Source: an uncultured Clostridia bacterium (GTDB lineage: Bacteria; Bacillota; Clostridia; Oscillospirales; Feifaniaceae). Taken from it: a stretch of DNA of 54,730 nucleotides. Below the pieces are notes generated by a model. That model did no database searches, had not been told where the DNA came from, and saw nothing but the letters and a program-made list of their open reading frames with translations. The position numbers were made by a program, and so were the translations under genes. Numbering within the stretch: position 1 is the first letter of the stretch; each line of letters starts with the position of its first letter. This document shows positions 25,380-34,608 of this stretch, piece after piece. The stretch lies in contig CALWCA010000008.1 in NCBI GenBank assembly GCA_944376235.1, positions 1-54,730 on the forward strand, in the 5' to 3' direction.

Positions 25380-25720
25380 AAGGAATTTGTAAAATTTTTA
25401 TCTTAAATATTATTTATTATCTTTCTAAAATTCTCTCTTTTGAGCGGTTCGCCCTTTTTCGCTCTAAATTACCAATATTCTATCATATATTTTAATCTTG
25501 TCCATAGTTTTCGCGCATATCTTGCTTTTTTTATATTGGTTCATTTTGTAAAATTTGATATGTTTTTATACAATTATTTTATTTTGTTGTCAATTTATCG
25601 CTTTATTGCAGGCATATTTTGTAGAATTTTGTCGAATTTTTGATTTTTGAGTTTTACAACCTTGGCGTGTTTTTTTAAAAATAAAACGTTAGATTGTGTT
25701 GCTCTTGGAAGCGTAATTAT
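25380..25720. other. AT-rich island upstream of the broken regulator
   Basis: About 340 bases are strikingly AT-rich compared with the GC-rich flanks, with repeated TTTTGTA/GAATTTT motifs. A TGTCGAA sequence at 25630-25636 equals the Spo0A box core. On the minus strand a TGGACA-16-TAGAAT promoter is possible (about 25477-25505). Open frames here encode only Phe/Ile/Tyr-rich peptides, as expected by chance from T-rich DNA. Confidence 0.6.
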
Positions 25721-25822
25721 GCCAATTTACGGCCTGCCAACGCAAAAAATCCGCAAGGTCCCCTGTCGGCTCCCGCCCCTTTCCTTGATGATGTGCCGTC
25801 TCAATTTTATCGGGAAAATGAT

Positions 25823-25860
25823 ACAAAAAGAGCGCCTTTCAAACAAGGCGCTCTTTTTGT
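25823..25860. terminator. Bidirectional terminator
   Basis: ACAAAAAGAGCGCCT (25823-25837) pairs perfectly with 25846-25860. It can end the minus-strand recombinase-like gene and transcripts from the AT-rich side. Confidence 0.85.
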
Positions 25861-25996
25861 ATCCCCTGCCGGGGAGCCCGTGTGCGTCACGCTCCTCTCT
25901 TTTGGGGCAGGGACGCCGCGCGCCCTCCCCACACGGCTTGCCTGCCGCCTCACTTCCTGGAAGCACTCCGCTCCTCCGCCGTGCGCCAGCGCCATT

Positions 25997-26371
25997 TTAC
26001 GGAAGTCCCGGTGCGCCAAAGAAGAGCCTGCTGCGGCTCTTGCCCACTCTTTTTTGCCGTCCTTCCCGTATGGAATAAAGGCAGAGCGGCGGAATATCCT
26101 GCTGCGGACATCGGGGAAATTTCCCGAAATTCTCCACGACAATCCACTCAAAATCCCCCCGTTTTGCGGCGCGCAGCATGTCCAGCATCACGCTGCCCTT
26201 TGGATGAAGGCCTGTCTGCCCCACATGAAAATAACGGGCCACAACCTCGATCCCCCTTTTTTTACAGCCTTCCTCCAAAAGCTCCAGCTGCCTGCTGAGC
26301 TCGCGCTCCATTTCCCGGCCTTCCGGCTCCCATGGTGCATGACAAAACACCGCCGCCTTGACGCTGCCCAT
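25997..26371 (-). CDS. Degenerate serine-recombinase-like small protein
   Basis: The 124-residue protein resembles the N-terminal catalytic domain of resolvases and invertases. A beta strand (AAVFCHAP) is followed by REMERELSRQLELLEEGCKK, IEVVARYFHVGQTG, then MLDMLRAAKRGDFEWIVVEN and FGKFPRC. The positions match YARVSxxxQ...LE.Q...G...V..Y.D.G.SG...R....ML..A..G..D.IVV...RF.R. The catalytic serine position is replaced (FCHAPWEPE) and there is no C-terminal DNA-binding part. It is therefore not expected to recombine DNA. It may be a decayed element or a repurposed protein. It follows the Spo0A-domain gene on the same strand. Confidence 0.55.
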   Translation of the reverse strand: MGSVKAAVFCHAPWEPEGREMERELSRQLELLEEGCKKRGIEVVARYFHVGQTGLHPKGSVMLDMLRAAKRGDFEWIVVENFGKFPRCPQQDIPPLCLYSIREGRQKRVGKSRSRLFFGAPGLP

Positions 26372-26560
26372 TGCATCGCCCCCTTCCCCAACATCTTATC
26401 CCAAGGGGTTGCCCAGGTATGACAGCTTCTTTTGACAGTGTTTCTGACCGCTTTTCCCGGCCGCTTCCCTTTGCCCGCCCTGCGCCGATTCCCGGCGGCG
26501 GCTTTTGCTCCCGGCCGACACCCTTCCCCTTTCTTTTGGGGCAAAAGGGACTGCCGGCCG

Positions 26561-26926
26561 TTAGCCCGACACCCTGTCGGCGGGCAGCGCGCTCACAGCC
26601 TCCTGCTCCGATGTCCGGCGCATGTAATCTGCAACAATGGCGATAAATTCCGACGCGGTCGGCGGAGCCTCCAGTGGATACCCCGCCATTTGAGTGAGCA
26701 GGGGCCTGTTGATGCGCCACGCCCTCTGCACCGCCGTGCGGATGTTTCGCTCCACCGCATACCAATTGCAGTGGCAGCGCTTTGCCACCTCACGATAAAT
26801 CTCCTTGGTCACAGCTTCCAGGCGATCCTCGTCCTCCAAGACCAGCTCAATGGCCGTGGCCGCACGAAGGCAGCCGCGATAGCTGCGGGTAATTCCAAGG
26901 GCCTGCAGAGTGTCCTGAACCGTCAT
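26561..26926 (-). CDS. Stand-alone Spo0A C-terminal DNA-binding domain protein
   Basis: The 121-residue protein matches only the effector domain of the sporulation regulator Spo0A. LQALGITRSYRGCLRAATAI opens it, then TKEIYREVAKRCHCNWYAVE, RNIRTAVQRAW and PTASEFIAIVADYMRR. No phospho-receiver domain is encoded upstream. Full Spo0A has about 260 residues. Such a protein could bind 0A boxes without phosphorylation, or compete with Spo0A. TGTCGC-type boxes lie in its own upstream region (26981-27008), suggesting autoregulation. An AAAGGAG site lies 9 bases before ATG. The downstream gene is recombinase-like. Confidence 0.85.
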   Translation of the reverse strand: MTVQDTLQALGITRSYRGCLRAATAIELVLEDEDRLEAVTKEIYREVAKRCHCNWYAVERNIRTAVQRAWRINRPLLTQMAGYPLEAPPTASEFIAIVADYMRRTSEQEAVSALPADRVSG

Positions 26927-26963
26927 GGTAATGTCTCCTTTATTAAGCTCTTTGAGAACATCA

Positions 26964-27008
26964 TACGACGGAAAACGAGTTGTCGCGCTAAAAACGTCAA
27001 ATGTCGCT
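26964..27008 (-). promoter_or_regulatory. Spo0A-box-like sites upstream of the Spo0A-domain gene
   Basis: TGTCGCG (26981-26987) and TGTCGCT (27002-27008) are 21 bases, two helical turns, apart and resemble the 0A box TGTCGAA. A -10-like TATGAT (minus strand, about 26962-26967) has no good -35, the usual picture of a Spo0A-dependent promoter. Confidence 0.4.
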
Positions 27009-27009
27009 T

Positions 27010-28037
27010 TGATTCAACAGTTATTTTCTCTTCCCACCAGAAACCAAGCCGAAAAAATCACTGAAAAGCCCATTTTCCCTCTGCGCGCAGCGCCGCCTTT
27101 TTCCTAAAAGCCTGCCTGAAAGGCTTTTGGCGAAGGTGTTTCTTCTGCCCCGGCATTTCCCTCAGGAAACCGGCAAATTCCCCGCGACAAAACGGTATTT
27201 CATCCACTGGTGAGAGCTGAAAAACGGCGCGGCGCACCGGGGCTCGGCAAATCGGAGCTGAGCGCAGCAGGCAGGCGTTTAACAGGGCAGACTGCGGCAC
27301 AGAAGGCACGGCGCCGGGATCGCCGTGCGCGAAAGCAAGGGCATGACACGGGGAAAAGGGCGGCAGGCCGCAGGCAAGCCCGCAAGCCCGAAAACATCCA
27401 CCGTGCAGGGGGCGCAGGCAAGCCCCGACAGCTCCCCCGGAGCAAAAAGGGATCAGAGCACAGAGGGATAAAGCGACGTCGAGCCCGGCGCTCCGCAAGG
27501 GGCGCCTCCCCCCTCCTTGCCCTGCCGGGCATCATCTGCCGGGCATCATCTGCCGGACGGCCCTCCGCGCCGCATTTCCCCAGTGCTGAACGCCAAAGCC
27601 CCGCCCTCCCCTCTCCCGCCAAAGCCCCGGCGGGGCTCAGGGCCGGCGCCTCCCCCTGCGCCCTTTCTCTCTCCCGCCCGCCTCCCCCGACCCCGCCCCG
27701 CACCGCCCCCGCGCGCCTGCGGCGCGCTCCCGCCGGCGGGGCCTTTTTTTCTGCTGCGGCACACCCTCCCCCTCCCGCAGTTTTTTCTTCTGCACGCCCT
27801 TTTTTCTCAGGGCCCCGCCTTCGGCGGCGGGGCAGACTGCCCCGCCTTCGGCGGTGCGGGCCCCTCCCCCGCGCAGCGCGCCGGCCCCTTTTTTCACCCC
27901 TGCCCTTTGGCAAAGCGCAGCCTGCGCCGGCCTTTGGCCCTTCAAAAGCTCCGACCACCCCGCCCCGGTGCAAAAAGCCTCTTGAAATCCCCTTTCTCTC
28001 CCACAGAGCTCTCAGGGGTTTTTTTGCTTCGCAGCAC
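27010..28037. other. Gene-free GC-rich stretch of about 1 kb
   Basis: No gene is supportable. It holds a small hairpin (27107-27130, AAAAGCCT/AGGCTTTT), a tandem 14-base duplication GGGCATCATCTGCC (27527-27554) and paired GCCCCGCCTTCGGCGG hairpins (about 27825-27860). Long open frames on both strands are Pro/Arg/Ala-rich and lack ribosome sites. Confidence 0.6.
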
Positions 28038-28068
28038 AAAAAAAGAGGCGCCCCGCAAGGGGCGCCTC
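28038..28068 (-). terminator. Terminator of the large SLH protein gene
   Basis: On the minus strand GAGGCGCCCC pairs with GGGGCGCCTC around TTGC, followed by seven T. It lies 22 bases after the stop codon. Confidence 0.85.
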
Positions 28069-28089
28069 CTCAGGCTTTGCACAAGGATT

Positions 28090-31000
28090 TTACTTTGCAA
28101 TGTTCTCGCAGAAGTTCATGAAGATCTGCGCGATTTCCGCACGGGTCGCGGTGCCAAGAGCATCCACGGTGCCGTTGTCACGGCCGTTGATGAGCTTGAC
28201 GCCCACGCACCAGCTCAGAGCATCCTTCGCCCACTCGGAGACGTCGGCTCCATCGGTGAAGGCGCTCAGATCGCCCTTGGCGGAGACATCATAGCCCTTG
28301 AACTGCGCATAGCGATACAGGATGGTCGCCATCTGCTCACGGGTGATGTTGTTGTCGGGGCCGAAGGTTCCGTCGCCGTAGCCGGTGACAATGTCGTTGG
28401 CGGCAGCCCAGTTGACCGCATCGGCAAACCAGGCGTCGGCAGGAACATCGTCAAAGGTGGCGGCGGCGCCGGAAGCCGCACCCTCCAGATTGAAGAGAAC
28501 TCTTGCAATCGTGCCACGGGTGAGCGAAGCGTCGGGAGCAAACTCGGTTGCGCTGACGCCGTTCATCATCTCGTTGTCATAGACATACTTGACGGCATCG
28601 TAGAACCACTGCTCCACCTTGACATCCTCAAAGGGCAGCTCGCTGACGGTGCCCTCCTCGGCAAAGACAGCCTTCACGGTGACGGTGGAGCCGGGCATCG
28701 TAAAGGTGTACTTTCCGTCCTCACCCTTGGTGGTGCTCACCTTGTCGCCGTCCTTGTCGGTGACGGTCAGGCTGGCAAGGACATAGCCCTCGTCAGGCGT
28801 GACGGTCACGGTCACGGTGTCGCCCTTCTCGGCATTCTTGGGGCTGACGGCCACGGTGCCGTTGTCGGCACTCTTGACAGTCACGGCATACTCGGTCGCA
28901 GCCGCGCCGCCGCCGGCAGGAGCGCCGCCGCCGCTGTTCCTCTTGTTCCACTGGGCGGTCAGAGTGACATCTCCACTGCCCATGAGATACTCGGCGCCGG
29001 CCTTGAAGGTCTTGGCATCCTCGCCAGCAGTCTTATCCTTCCAGCCGGCAAAGTTGTAGCCGGTCTTGGTGGGCTTGTCGGCAGGCAGCGTCACGGTGTC
29101 GCCGGCAGCGCCGTAGAAGGCAGCAGGAGCAACGCCGCTGTCCGTTTCGAAGGAAACTTTGGCCAGGGTGATGTCGGTGGTGCCAACGACCTTAGCCTCG
29201 TCGTTTTCCACCTTCAGGGTGTAGGTGCCGGAGGCAATGGGCTCGGCCGTGGGAGAGCCGCCGTCCTGCTCAAAGGTGAAGTAGATCACGCCGCCCTTGG
29301 TGGCATCCAGATTTTCGGTGTAAATCTGCTCGCCGCCCTTGGTGACGGTCAGGGTATAGGTATCTTCTGTGCCGGTGCCGGTGAAGAGCACAAACATGGT
29401 GTTGTCGTCGCTGTCGGTAATGGGGGCAGGGGTGCCTTCGGCTCCCACGAGCTGCGCAAGCTCAGTGTAAAGCCCGGTGATGGTCTCATTGGCGTCGGCC
29501 TTGTTGGCCTTGAAGCCCACGGCATAGATGTAGGGAACGGTGTTGCCGGCCATGTCGGCCTCAACCGTGCCCAGCAGCACGCTGGTGCCCTCTTCATCAA
29601 GATGCAGCTTGTTATTGGTGCCGGTCACAGACAGCGAAGAAGTGGAATCCACCGTCAGGCTGGCGCCGCCCGCCATGGTCATGGCAGCCTTGCCATCCTC
29701 AAGCTTGGAGCCGCTGTCTTTCACTTCCAGGGTAGTGCCTTCCAGCAGCTTCACCTCACCATCGGTATCGGTGGTGAACAGGCCATACCTGGTGGCGCTC
29801 GCCGTAATCTTGGAGTCGGTGGCCGTGAGCTTATGGACGCTCAGGGCATGGCCAACCCACTCACTGACCTGGTCAACACCCGCCACAATATCGACAGTGG
29901 CCTGGTCAAACACAAACTCTCCGCCGTTGGAGAAGTTGCCGTCGATGCCGGAGGCATTGAGCACGCCGCTCTCCACGGTGACTTTGGCGCTGGAGGGGGC
30001 GGGGCCGCCCATGATGAAGCCCTTGTTGAGATTGCGAAGATCAAGCTCGCCGCCGTTTTTCACGATGACCTCGGAGCCAACTCCGTCAGCGTTCCCATAG
30101 AGGGTGAAGGCGGTGCCGTCGGAGCCCTGGCCCTCATTCTGCACGCCGTTGACAACCATCTTCACGCCGTCCAGCGTGAGCGAACCGGTGTTCTTGATGG
30201 TGAAAACGGAGGTGTTCTTATCGCCCACATCCTCCACGGTGACATTGATCGTGCCGGTGCCCTTGATCTCCACTTCGCCCGCGATGGTCAGGCTCAGGCT
30301 CTCCACAGCCGCCTCGTCGACAAGCAGGTTCACGGTGCCGCCGGAGGTTGCAACGTCCTTAAGAGCCTCCTCAACGGTCGCATATGTGGTGGTCGTGTCG
30401 CCGATGGTGACCGAAGCCTCATAGGCATTGTCGGCCACTTCGTAGTCGCTGAAGTGGTTGACGCTCCAGGACAGCGCGCCGGTTTCCTTGTCATAGGTCA
30501 CGGTGTCGAGCTGGACGGCGCCCTCGCCGCTCAGATAGTAAACCACGGGGGCGTTGTCCTTGCCCACATCGTAGCCGACAGAAACGGTGATGCTGCCGGT
30601 GCTCTCGGTGAAGACATCATTGTTCTCTTCGTCCTTGGCGGTGAGGGTGTAGACCAGCTTGCCGCCTGCCTTTCTCTCATCCGCAACCGAGACGGTCAGC
30701 GTGACGGCGGAGCGGGCCTCTGCCATGGTGCTCCAGGCGTCGCTGTCGACGCTCAGCGTGGCCACGTCGGTCTTGATGTCAACGGTCTTGACCGTGCTGC
30801 CCTCGATGGAGGCCATCGCATTGGCGGAAATGGTCACGGCAGAGGAGGTGACGGCGTCATCCTGCGCACCCTCCGCACCGGTGGTGACGGAGACTTCCAC
30901 AGTGGTCTTGTCGGCCTCAACGCCATCACCTGACTGGTTTCCGGCAAAGCTGCCGCCCACACTGGCGGTGGCATTGCTTCCATCGGATTCGGCCTTGACC

Positions 31001-32289
31001 ACCAGGCCTTCGGCCTCAACAACAGTCCAGGTTCCGTCTTCGGTATTTTCATCCAAGGCATAATCCGTCGAGAGATAGCCCCCCACGTTCTCATCCGTAA
31101 AGGTGCCGCCCAACACGGTAAGGGTGGGCTTCTCCGCGCAGTCAACCGGAGTATTTCCATTCTCCGAGCAATACACGGCAATCCGGCCTGCAATCAGGTT
31201 TTCCGCGCTGTTTTCGATGGTCAGTGTGGGAGCTTTGTCGCGATAAGAGTTGTTGAGCCAGTGCATCAAATCAATCGCAGTGAGGTTCTCGCTGCTTCCA
31301 CTGACGTTGACGTTGCGAAGCACCACATCGCCATAGTTGGACGAAATGAGATATCTCGTCACATCAGACCCAATCAGAGTAAGGTTTTCCAGCGTCAGAT
31401 CGCAGTAGTTTTGAATCAGCATCAGGCACTCTTTGCTGTCCTCAGCAACCTTGATGGTGCCGTTTTTCAGCTTCACAGTGTTGCCCTTTTCCAGATGGAA
31501 GCTCTGCGATTCGGTTCCGGACGAGCCAGTGGCCGGGTCGTTGCAGGTATAGGTGAACCCGCCGAAGTCAATGGTCAAATCGACCTCCGAAGCACCCTCG
31601 TCCACAAAAAGGCCCACGGCAGAGCCTTCACTGTTCTTGCACAGCGTGACCTCTCCGGTCTTGTCCTCCGACTCGACCACAGCGTCCACTGCACCGGTCA
31701 GCGTGGCATACTTCAGACCGTCATCGGTCTGGGCAACGACCAACTCATCGGCCAGCTCGCGGGTGACCTTGACATACTCGCTTTTCAAAAGGTTGTTCTC
31801 CGCGTCATACCATTCCAGCAGCAGGGTATACACTCTGCCGCCCGAGAAGAGCGAGAAGGGGGCTTCCCCGTTATCTCCGCCAAGGCCCTCGGCAACGGGA
31901 TACCACGACTCGTACTTCCCGTTTCTCAGGAAGTCGGCATCGACGTCATCCATGTTCTTAGGGTCGCCTTCAAAGTTCTGCTTGAGGGAGACAGCGCCAT
32001 CAGGCATGGCCACATACAGGCCGACATAGGTATAGGCCTGATTGCTGCCCTCGCCCGAATTCTGCACCCAGTCGACGCCTTCCGTGGCGTTGATGGTGTA
32101 AGTAACGGTGCCGTCGTCGGTCGCTTCCATCGTGGTGTTCTCCACCGGATGGAAGGTCATGCGCTCCTTCGGCACGGGCGTAAAGGTCTTTTCGCCAAAC
32201 GTGAGAGCTTCCGCCGCAAACGCCGCAACAGGCAGCAGCGGCAAGAGCATGCACAGGCTCAGCAGGACCGCCAACACTTTCCTTTTCAT
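28090..32289 (-). CDS. Large S-layer-anchored surface protein
   Basis: The 1399-residue secreted protein begins MKRKVLAVLLSLCMLLPLLP with cleavage near AAFAA (about 26). Most of the length is Thr/Val/Asp-rich beta repeats with Ig-like and beta-helix character (LTLDGVKMVVNG, VTVESGVLNAS and similar). About residues 1040-1110 hold a Listeria-Bacteroides type repeat (GYNFAGWKD...LTAQWNK). About 1120-1200 hold an InlB-type BIg segment. The last 185 residues are three SLH domains, which bind pyruvylated wall polymer. It is an adhesin or S-layer component. ATG 32289 is preceded by AAGGAG 13 bases upstream. It stands alone with its own terminator. Confidence 0.9.
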   Translation of the reverse strand: MKRKVLAVLLSLCMLLPLLPVAAFAAEALTFGEKTFTPVPKERMTFHPVENTTMEATDDGTVTYTINATEGVDWVQNSGEGSNQAYTYVGLYVAMPDGAVSLKQNFEGDPKNMDDVDADFLRNGKYESWYPVAEGLGGDNGEAPFSLFSGGRVYTLLLEWYDAENNLLKSEYVKVTRELADELVVAQTDDGLKYATLTGAVDAVVESEDKTGEVTLCKNSEGSAVGLFVDEGASEVDLTIDFGGFTYTCNDPATGSSGTESQSFHLEKGNTVKLKNGTIKVAEDSKECLMLIQNYCDLTLENLTLIGSDVTRYLISSNYGDVVLRNVNVSGSSENLTAIDLMHWLNNSYRDKAPTLTIENSAENLIAGRIAVYCSENGNTPVDCAEKPTLTVLGGTFTDENVGGYLSTDYALDENTEDGTWTVVEAEGLVVKAESDGSNATASVGGSFAGNQSGDGVEADKTTVEVSVTTGAEGAQDDAVTSSAVTISANAMASIEGSTVKTVDIKTDVATLSVDSDAWSTMAEARSAVTLTVSVADERKAGGKLVYTLTAKDEENNDVFTESTGSITVSVGYDVGKDNAPVVYYLSGEGAVQLDTVTYDKETGALSWSVNHFSDYEVADNAYEASVTIGDTTTTYATVEEALKDVATSGGTVNLLVDEAAVESLSLTIAGEVEIKGTGTINVTVEDVGDKNTSVFTIKNTGSLTLDGVKMVVNGVQNEGQGSDGTAFTLYGNADGVGSEVIVKNGGELDLRNLNKGFIMGGPAPSSAKVTVESGVLNASGIDGNFSNGGEFVFDQATVDIVAGVDQVSEWVGHALSVHKLTATDSKITASATRYGLFTTDTDGEVKLLEGTTLEVKDSGSKLEDGKAAMTMAGGASLTVDSTSSLSVTGTNNKLHLDEEGTSVLLGTVEADMAGNTVPYIYAVGFKANKADANETITGLYTELAQLVGAEGTPAPITDSDDNTMFVLFTGTGTEDTYTLTVTKGGEQIYTENLDATKGGVIYFTFEQDGGSPTAEPIASGTYTLKVENDEAKVVGTTDITLAKVSFETDSGVAPAAFYGAAGDTVTLPADKPTKTGYNFAGWKDKTAGEDAKTFKAGAEYLMGSGDVTLTAQWNKRNSGGGAPAGGGAAATEYAVTVKSADNGTVAVSPKNAEKGDTVTVTVTPDEGYVLASLTVTDKDGDKVSTTKGEDGKYTFTMPGSTVTVKAVFAEEGTVSELPFEDVKVEQWFYDAVKYVYDNEMMNGVSATEFAPDASLTRGTIARVLFNLEGAASGAAATFDDVPADAWFADAVNWAAANDIVTGYGDGTFGPDNNITREQMATILYRYAQFKGYDVSAKGDLSAFTDGADVSEWAKDALSWCVGVKLINGRDNGTVDALGTATRAEIAQIFMNFCENIAK

Positions 32290-32735
32290 TGGCTTTGGTT
32301 CACTCCTTAACATATTTTTGTTTTTGATGTTTTGCTTGTCCTCTTCAAACATGCAGGAGGCAGAGGTTGTCTCTTCTGGCATAATCCCCCTTTCCGGACA
32401 GAACTTGCATTCTGTTCCTCCAATGCACACACTTTGGGCCAACAGGTTAGCCGCTGCTTCCATTCTACTCATTTTTGCTTCAAAAATCAAGCCTTTTTGG
32501 GTTTTTGTGGGCAGTTGTCCTGCAAAAAATTTCCCCGCGCCCACCGCTCCCCCATTCTCCCCTGTGCAGCGACTCTCCGGACGCCATACGGCCCGCCTTT
32601 TGGGATTCCTTTTCCTTTCATTATCCACCCTTCCATTTCCACGGGGAAAAGGCCCTTTGGCGCCGCGCGGCGCTGCAGGGCCTCCCTTTTTGCCAAGCCC
32701 CTTTTCAAAAAAACTCACAATCTGCACACAGCTTC
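32290..32735. other. Divergent intergenic region upstream of two surface-protein genes
   Basis: These bases separate divergently read surface-protein genes. The minus frame stays open upstream of the chosen ATG, but without a signal peptide before MKRKVL. I see no RNA gene; promoter elements for the large gene are not clear. Confidence 0.4.
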
Positions 32736-32763
32736 TTGTCAATCCTGTGTTGTATGTTATAAT
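32736..32763 (+). promoter_or_regulatory. Promoter of the WG-repeat protein gene
   Basis: TTGTCA (32736-32741) and TATAAT (32758-32763) are 16 bases apart, 63 bases before the start codon. Confidence 0.7.
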
Positions 32764-32826
32764 TGGCACTGTGTATTGCTGCAAAAATAAAAAATACAGG
32801 GTGCGGCAATGGAAAGAGAGGAAGGA

Positions 32827-33939
32827 ATGAAAAAAGGATGCAAGAGGGTTTTGTCGGCGCTGCTGTGCGCAGTGCTGCTGTGCGGCAGCGCCCTGGCCTT
32901 CGACCTGGAGGCCTTCTGGACGCAAAACGGCGCAGCTCTGGAGGGCAAGGGCGTCTTCCGGTATGGCGTTCACGAGTTTCAGGACGGCCTGATGCCCGTG
33001 CTGGTGCGCAACGACTGGGGCTACGAGCTGGCGGACGGCTGGGTGCCCGACACCGTTTGGAACTACATCAACGAAAGCTTAGAGGTTGTCGACCTCAACA
33101 AGGGACGCTTTTCCTATGTCTTCCCCTTCTTTGACGGGCTGGCCGCCGTGATTGGCGACGACGGCGTGGGCTACATTGACACGACCGGAACGCTTGTGAT
33201 TCCCTGCTCCTTCGGGGCCTACGACAGCATGGGCGTTGTCTATACGGGCTACTTCAGGGACGGGACGGCGCCGGTGCTCAAAGAGGCGGTCTCGGTCGAC
33301 CCCATGGGCGGCTCTGTGCCGAGCTTTCAGGTGGGCCGAATCGACAAAGCCGGAGCTCTGGTGCAGGCCTACACGCCGGTCGACACGCTGTCTGACCTGA
33401 GCTTTGTTTCGGACATGGGCGACAGGCTGGACGCCGACGCCGACCTTCCGGCGCCGCAGACCACCCGCAACCAGTCGGCTTACGCCACCACCAGCTTTGA
33501 GCTGGTCAATCCGACCGGGGCCTTTGACTCGATCGCCTCTTACTACCGGGTGAACTACAAGCTGCAAAACAACACCGCCACGGCCGACCAGGTCGACATT
33601 GCCGTTATCCCCTGCGTGCGCGGCGGGGACTTTGACTTAGACGGCCGTCTGGGGCTGCAGGCCGACCGCTACTATCCCCTGCCCATCCTGCACATCGAGG
33701 CCACGCTGCAGCCGGGCGAGACGGTGAAGGCCTCCTTCCAGCCTCAGTGGGGACTCCCTGCCGACATGCTCAAATACGTTGTCGTCAAGCTCGACGAGGG
33801 CGATATGGAGCTGCTGGAGCAAAACGCCATCGGCGTGTGGAGCTTGGGCAGTGCCTTCCACCCCTCCGACCGCACCCAGGCGGGCAACGAGCTGGCCAGC
33901 AGCTTTATCCATCAATATTTTGCCGACTATCTGAAATAA
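32827..33939 (+). CDS. Secreted WG-repeat-like protein
   Basis: The 370-residue product starts MKKGCKRVLSALLCAVLLCG and has a signal peptide ending near ALAF (about 25). Residues 30-170 contain WG/KWG-like repeats: DGLMPVLVRNDWGYELADG and DGLAAVIGDDGVGYIDTTG, followed by LVIPCSF. The rest (about 215-370) looks like a beta-sandwich with LQPGETVKASF. The start at 32827 follows GAGGAAGG; an ATG six codons earlier lacks such a site. A small SLH protein gene follows 15 bases later, so the two are probably co-expressed at the cell surface. The ligand is unknown. Confidence 0.75.
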   Translation: MKKGCKRVLSALLCAVLLCGSALAFDLEAFWTQNGAALEGKGVFRYGVHEFQDGLMPVLVRNDWGYELADGWVPDTVWNYINESLEVVDLNKGRFSYVFPFFDGLAAVIGDDGVGYIDTTGTLVIPCSFGAYDSMGVVYTGYFRDGTAPVLKEAVSVDPMGGSVPSFQVGRIDKAGALVQAYTPVDTLSDLSFVSDMGDRLDADADLPAPQTTRNQSAYATTSFELVNPTGAFDSIASYYRVNYKLQNNTATADQVDIAVIPCVRGGDFDLDGRLGLQADRYYPLPILHIEATLQPGETVKASFQPQWGLPADMLKYVVVKLDEGDMELLEQNAIGVWSLGSAFHPSDRTQAGNELASSFIHQYFADYLK

Positions 33940-33954
33940 GGGAGGGGCTACAAC

Positions 33955-34608
33955 ATGATGAAACAAACCGGAAAAATCCTGCTGGCGGTGTGCGCCGTCT
34001 GCGCACTTCTCAGCGCCAACGCGCTGGCCTTCACCGTGGTGGAGGGCGGCGACCTCACCGAAATCAACGCTCCGCACGAGTGGGCCAAGGCTGAAATCGA
34101 GCAGGCGCGCGAGGCCGGCCTGCTGACCGAGCACACCGACGACTGCTTTAAGGAAGACATCACCCGCTTCCAGTTTGCAGAGCTTATTGTCAATATGGCC
34201 GAGAAGGCCGCCGGCAAAACCATCGAGCCCGCTCCCGACACCACCTTTACCGACTGCAGCGAGGCCGCCGTTTTGAAGGCGTATGCGGCCGGCATTGTCT
34301 CGGGCGTCGGCGACCAGCAATTTGCGCCCGACCAGACCACCAACCGCGAGCAGATCGCAACCATGATTTACCGCGCCGTCACCTACATCGAGCAGCAGAG
34401 CGGCAAAACCTTTGCCGAAAAGAACTCCGACCTGTCGGCCTACACCGACAGGGACAGCGTTTCGGACTGGGCCGCCGAGGGCGTGGGCGTGCTGGCCAAC
34501 AACGGCATCATGAAGGGCACGTCGGACACCACCCTCTCCCCCGCAGACCCCTGCTCGGTGGAGCAGAGCGTGCTGCTGGCGCTGCGCGTGTTCAACCTTG
34601 CAAAATAA
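33955..34608 (+). CDS. Small SLH-domain surface protein
   Basis: The 217-residue protein has a signal peptide (MMKQTGKILLAVCAVCALLS, cleavage near ALAF) and then essentially only SLH domains. These are HEWAKAEIEQAREAGLLTEH with ITRFQFAELIVNMAEK, then FTDCSEAAVLKAYAAGIVSG with TNREQIATMIYRAV, then SDWAAEGVGVLANNGIMKG. With no other module it may be a wall-occupying or adaptor protein. An AAGGGAGG site precedes ATG, and a terminator hairpin follows at 34820-34863. It is the second gene of a two-gene unit. Confidence 0.85.
   Translation: MMKQTGKILLAVCAVCALLSANALAFTVVEGGDLTEINAPHEWAKAEIEQAREAGLLTEHTDDCFKEDITRFQFAELIVNMAEKAAGKTIEPAPDTTFTDCSEAAVLKAYAAGIVSGVGDQQFAPDQTTNREQIATMIYRAVTYIEQQSGKTFAEKNSDLSAYTDRDSVSDWAAEGVGVLANNGIMKGTSDTTLSPADPCSVEQSVLLALRVFNLAK

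Noticed and set aside
25440-25643. 67-codon hydrophobic open frame in the AT-rich island
   Set aside because: T-rich DNA gives Phe/Ile/Tyr by chance; there is no ribosome site.
27210-28121. Arg/Pro-rich open frame of 303 codons
   Set aside because: Low-complexity translation of GC-rich intergenic DNA, with no start signal or domain.
27517-30933. 1138-codon open frame on the plus strand
   Set aside because: It lies antisense to the large SLH protein gene, has no domain sense and no signal peptide, and its length reflects GC-rich codon usage on the other strand.
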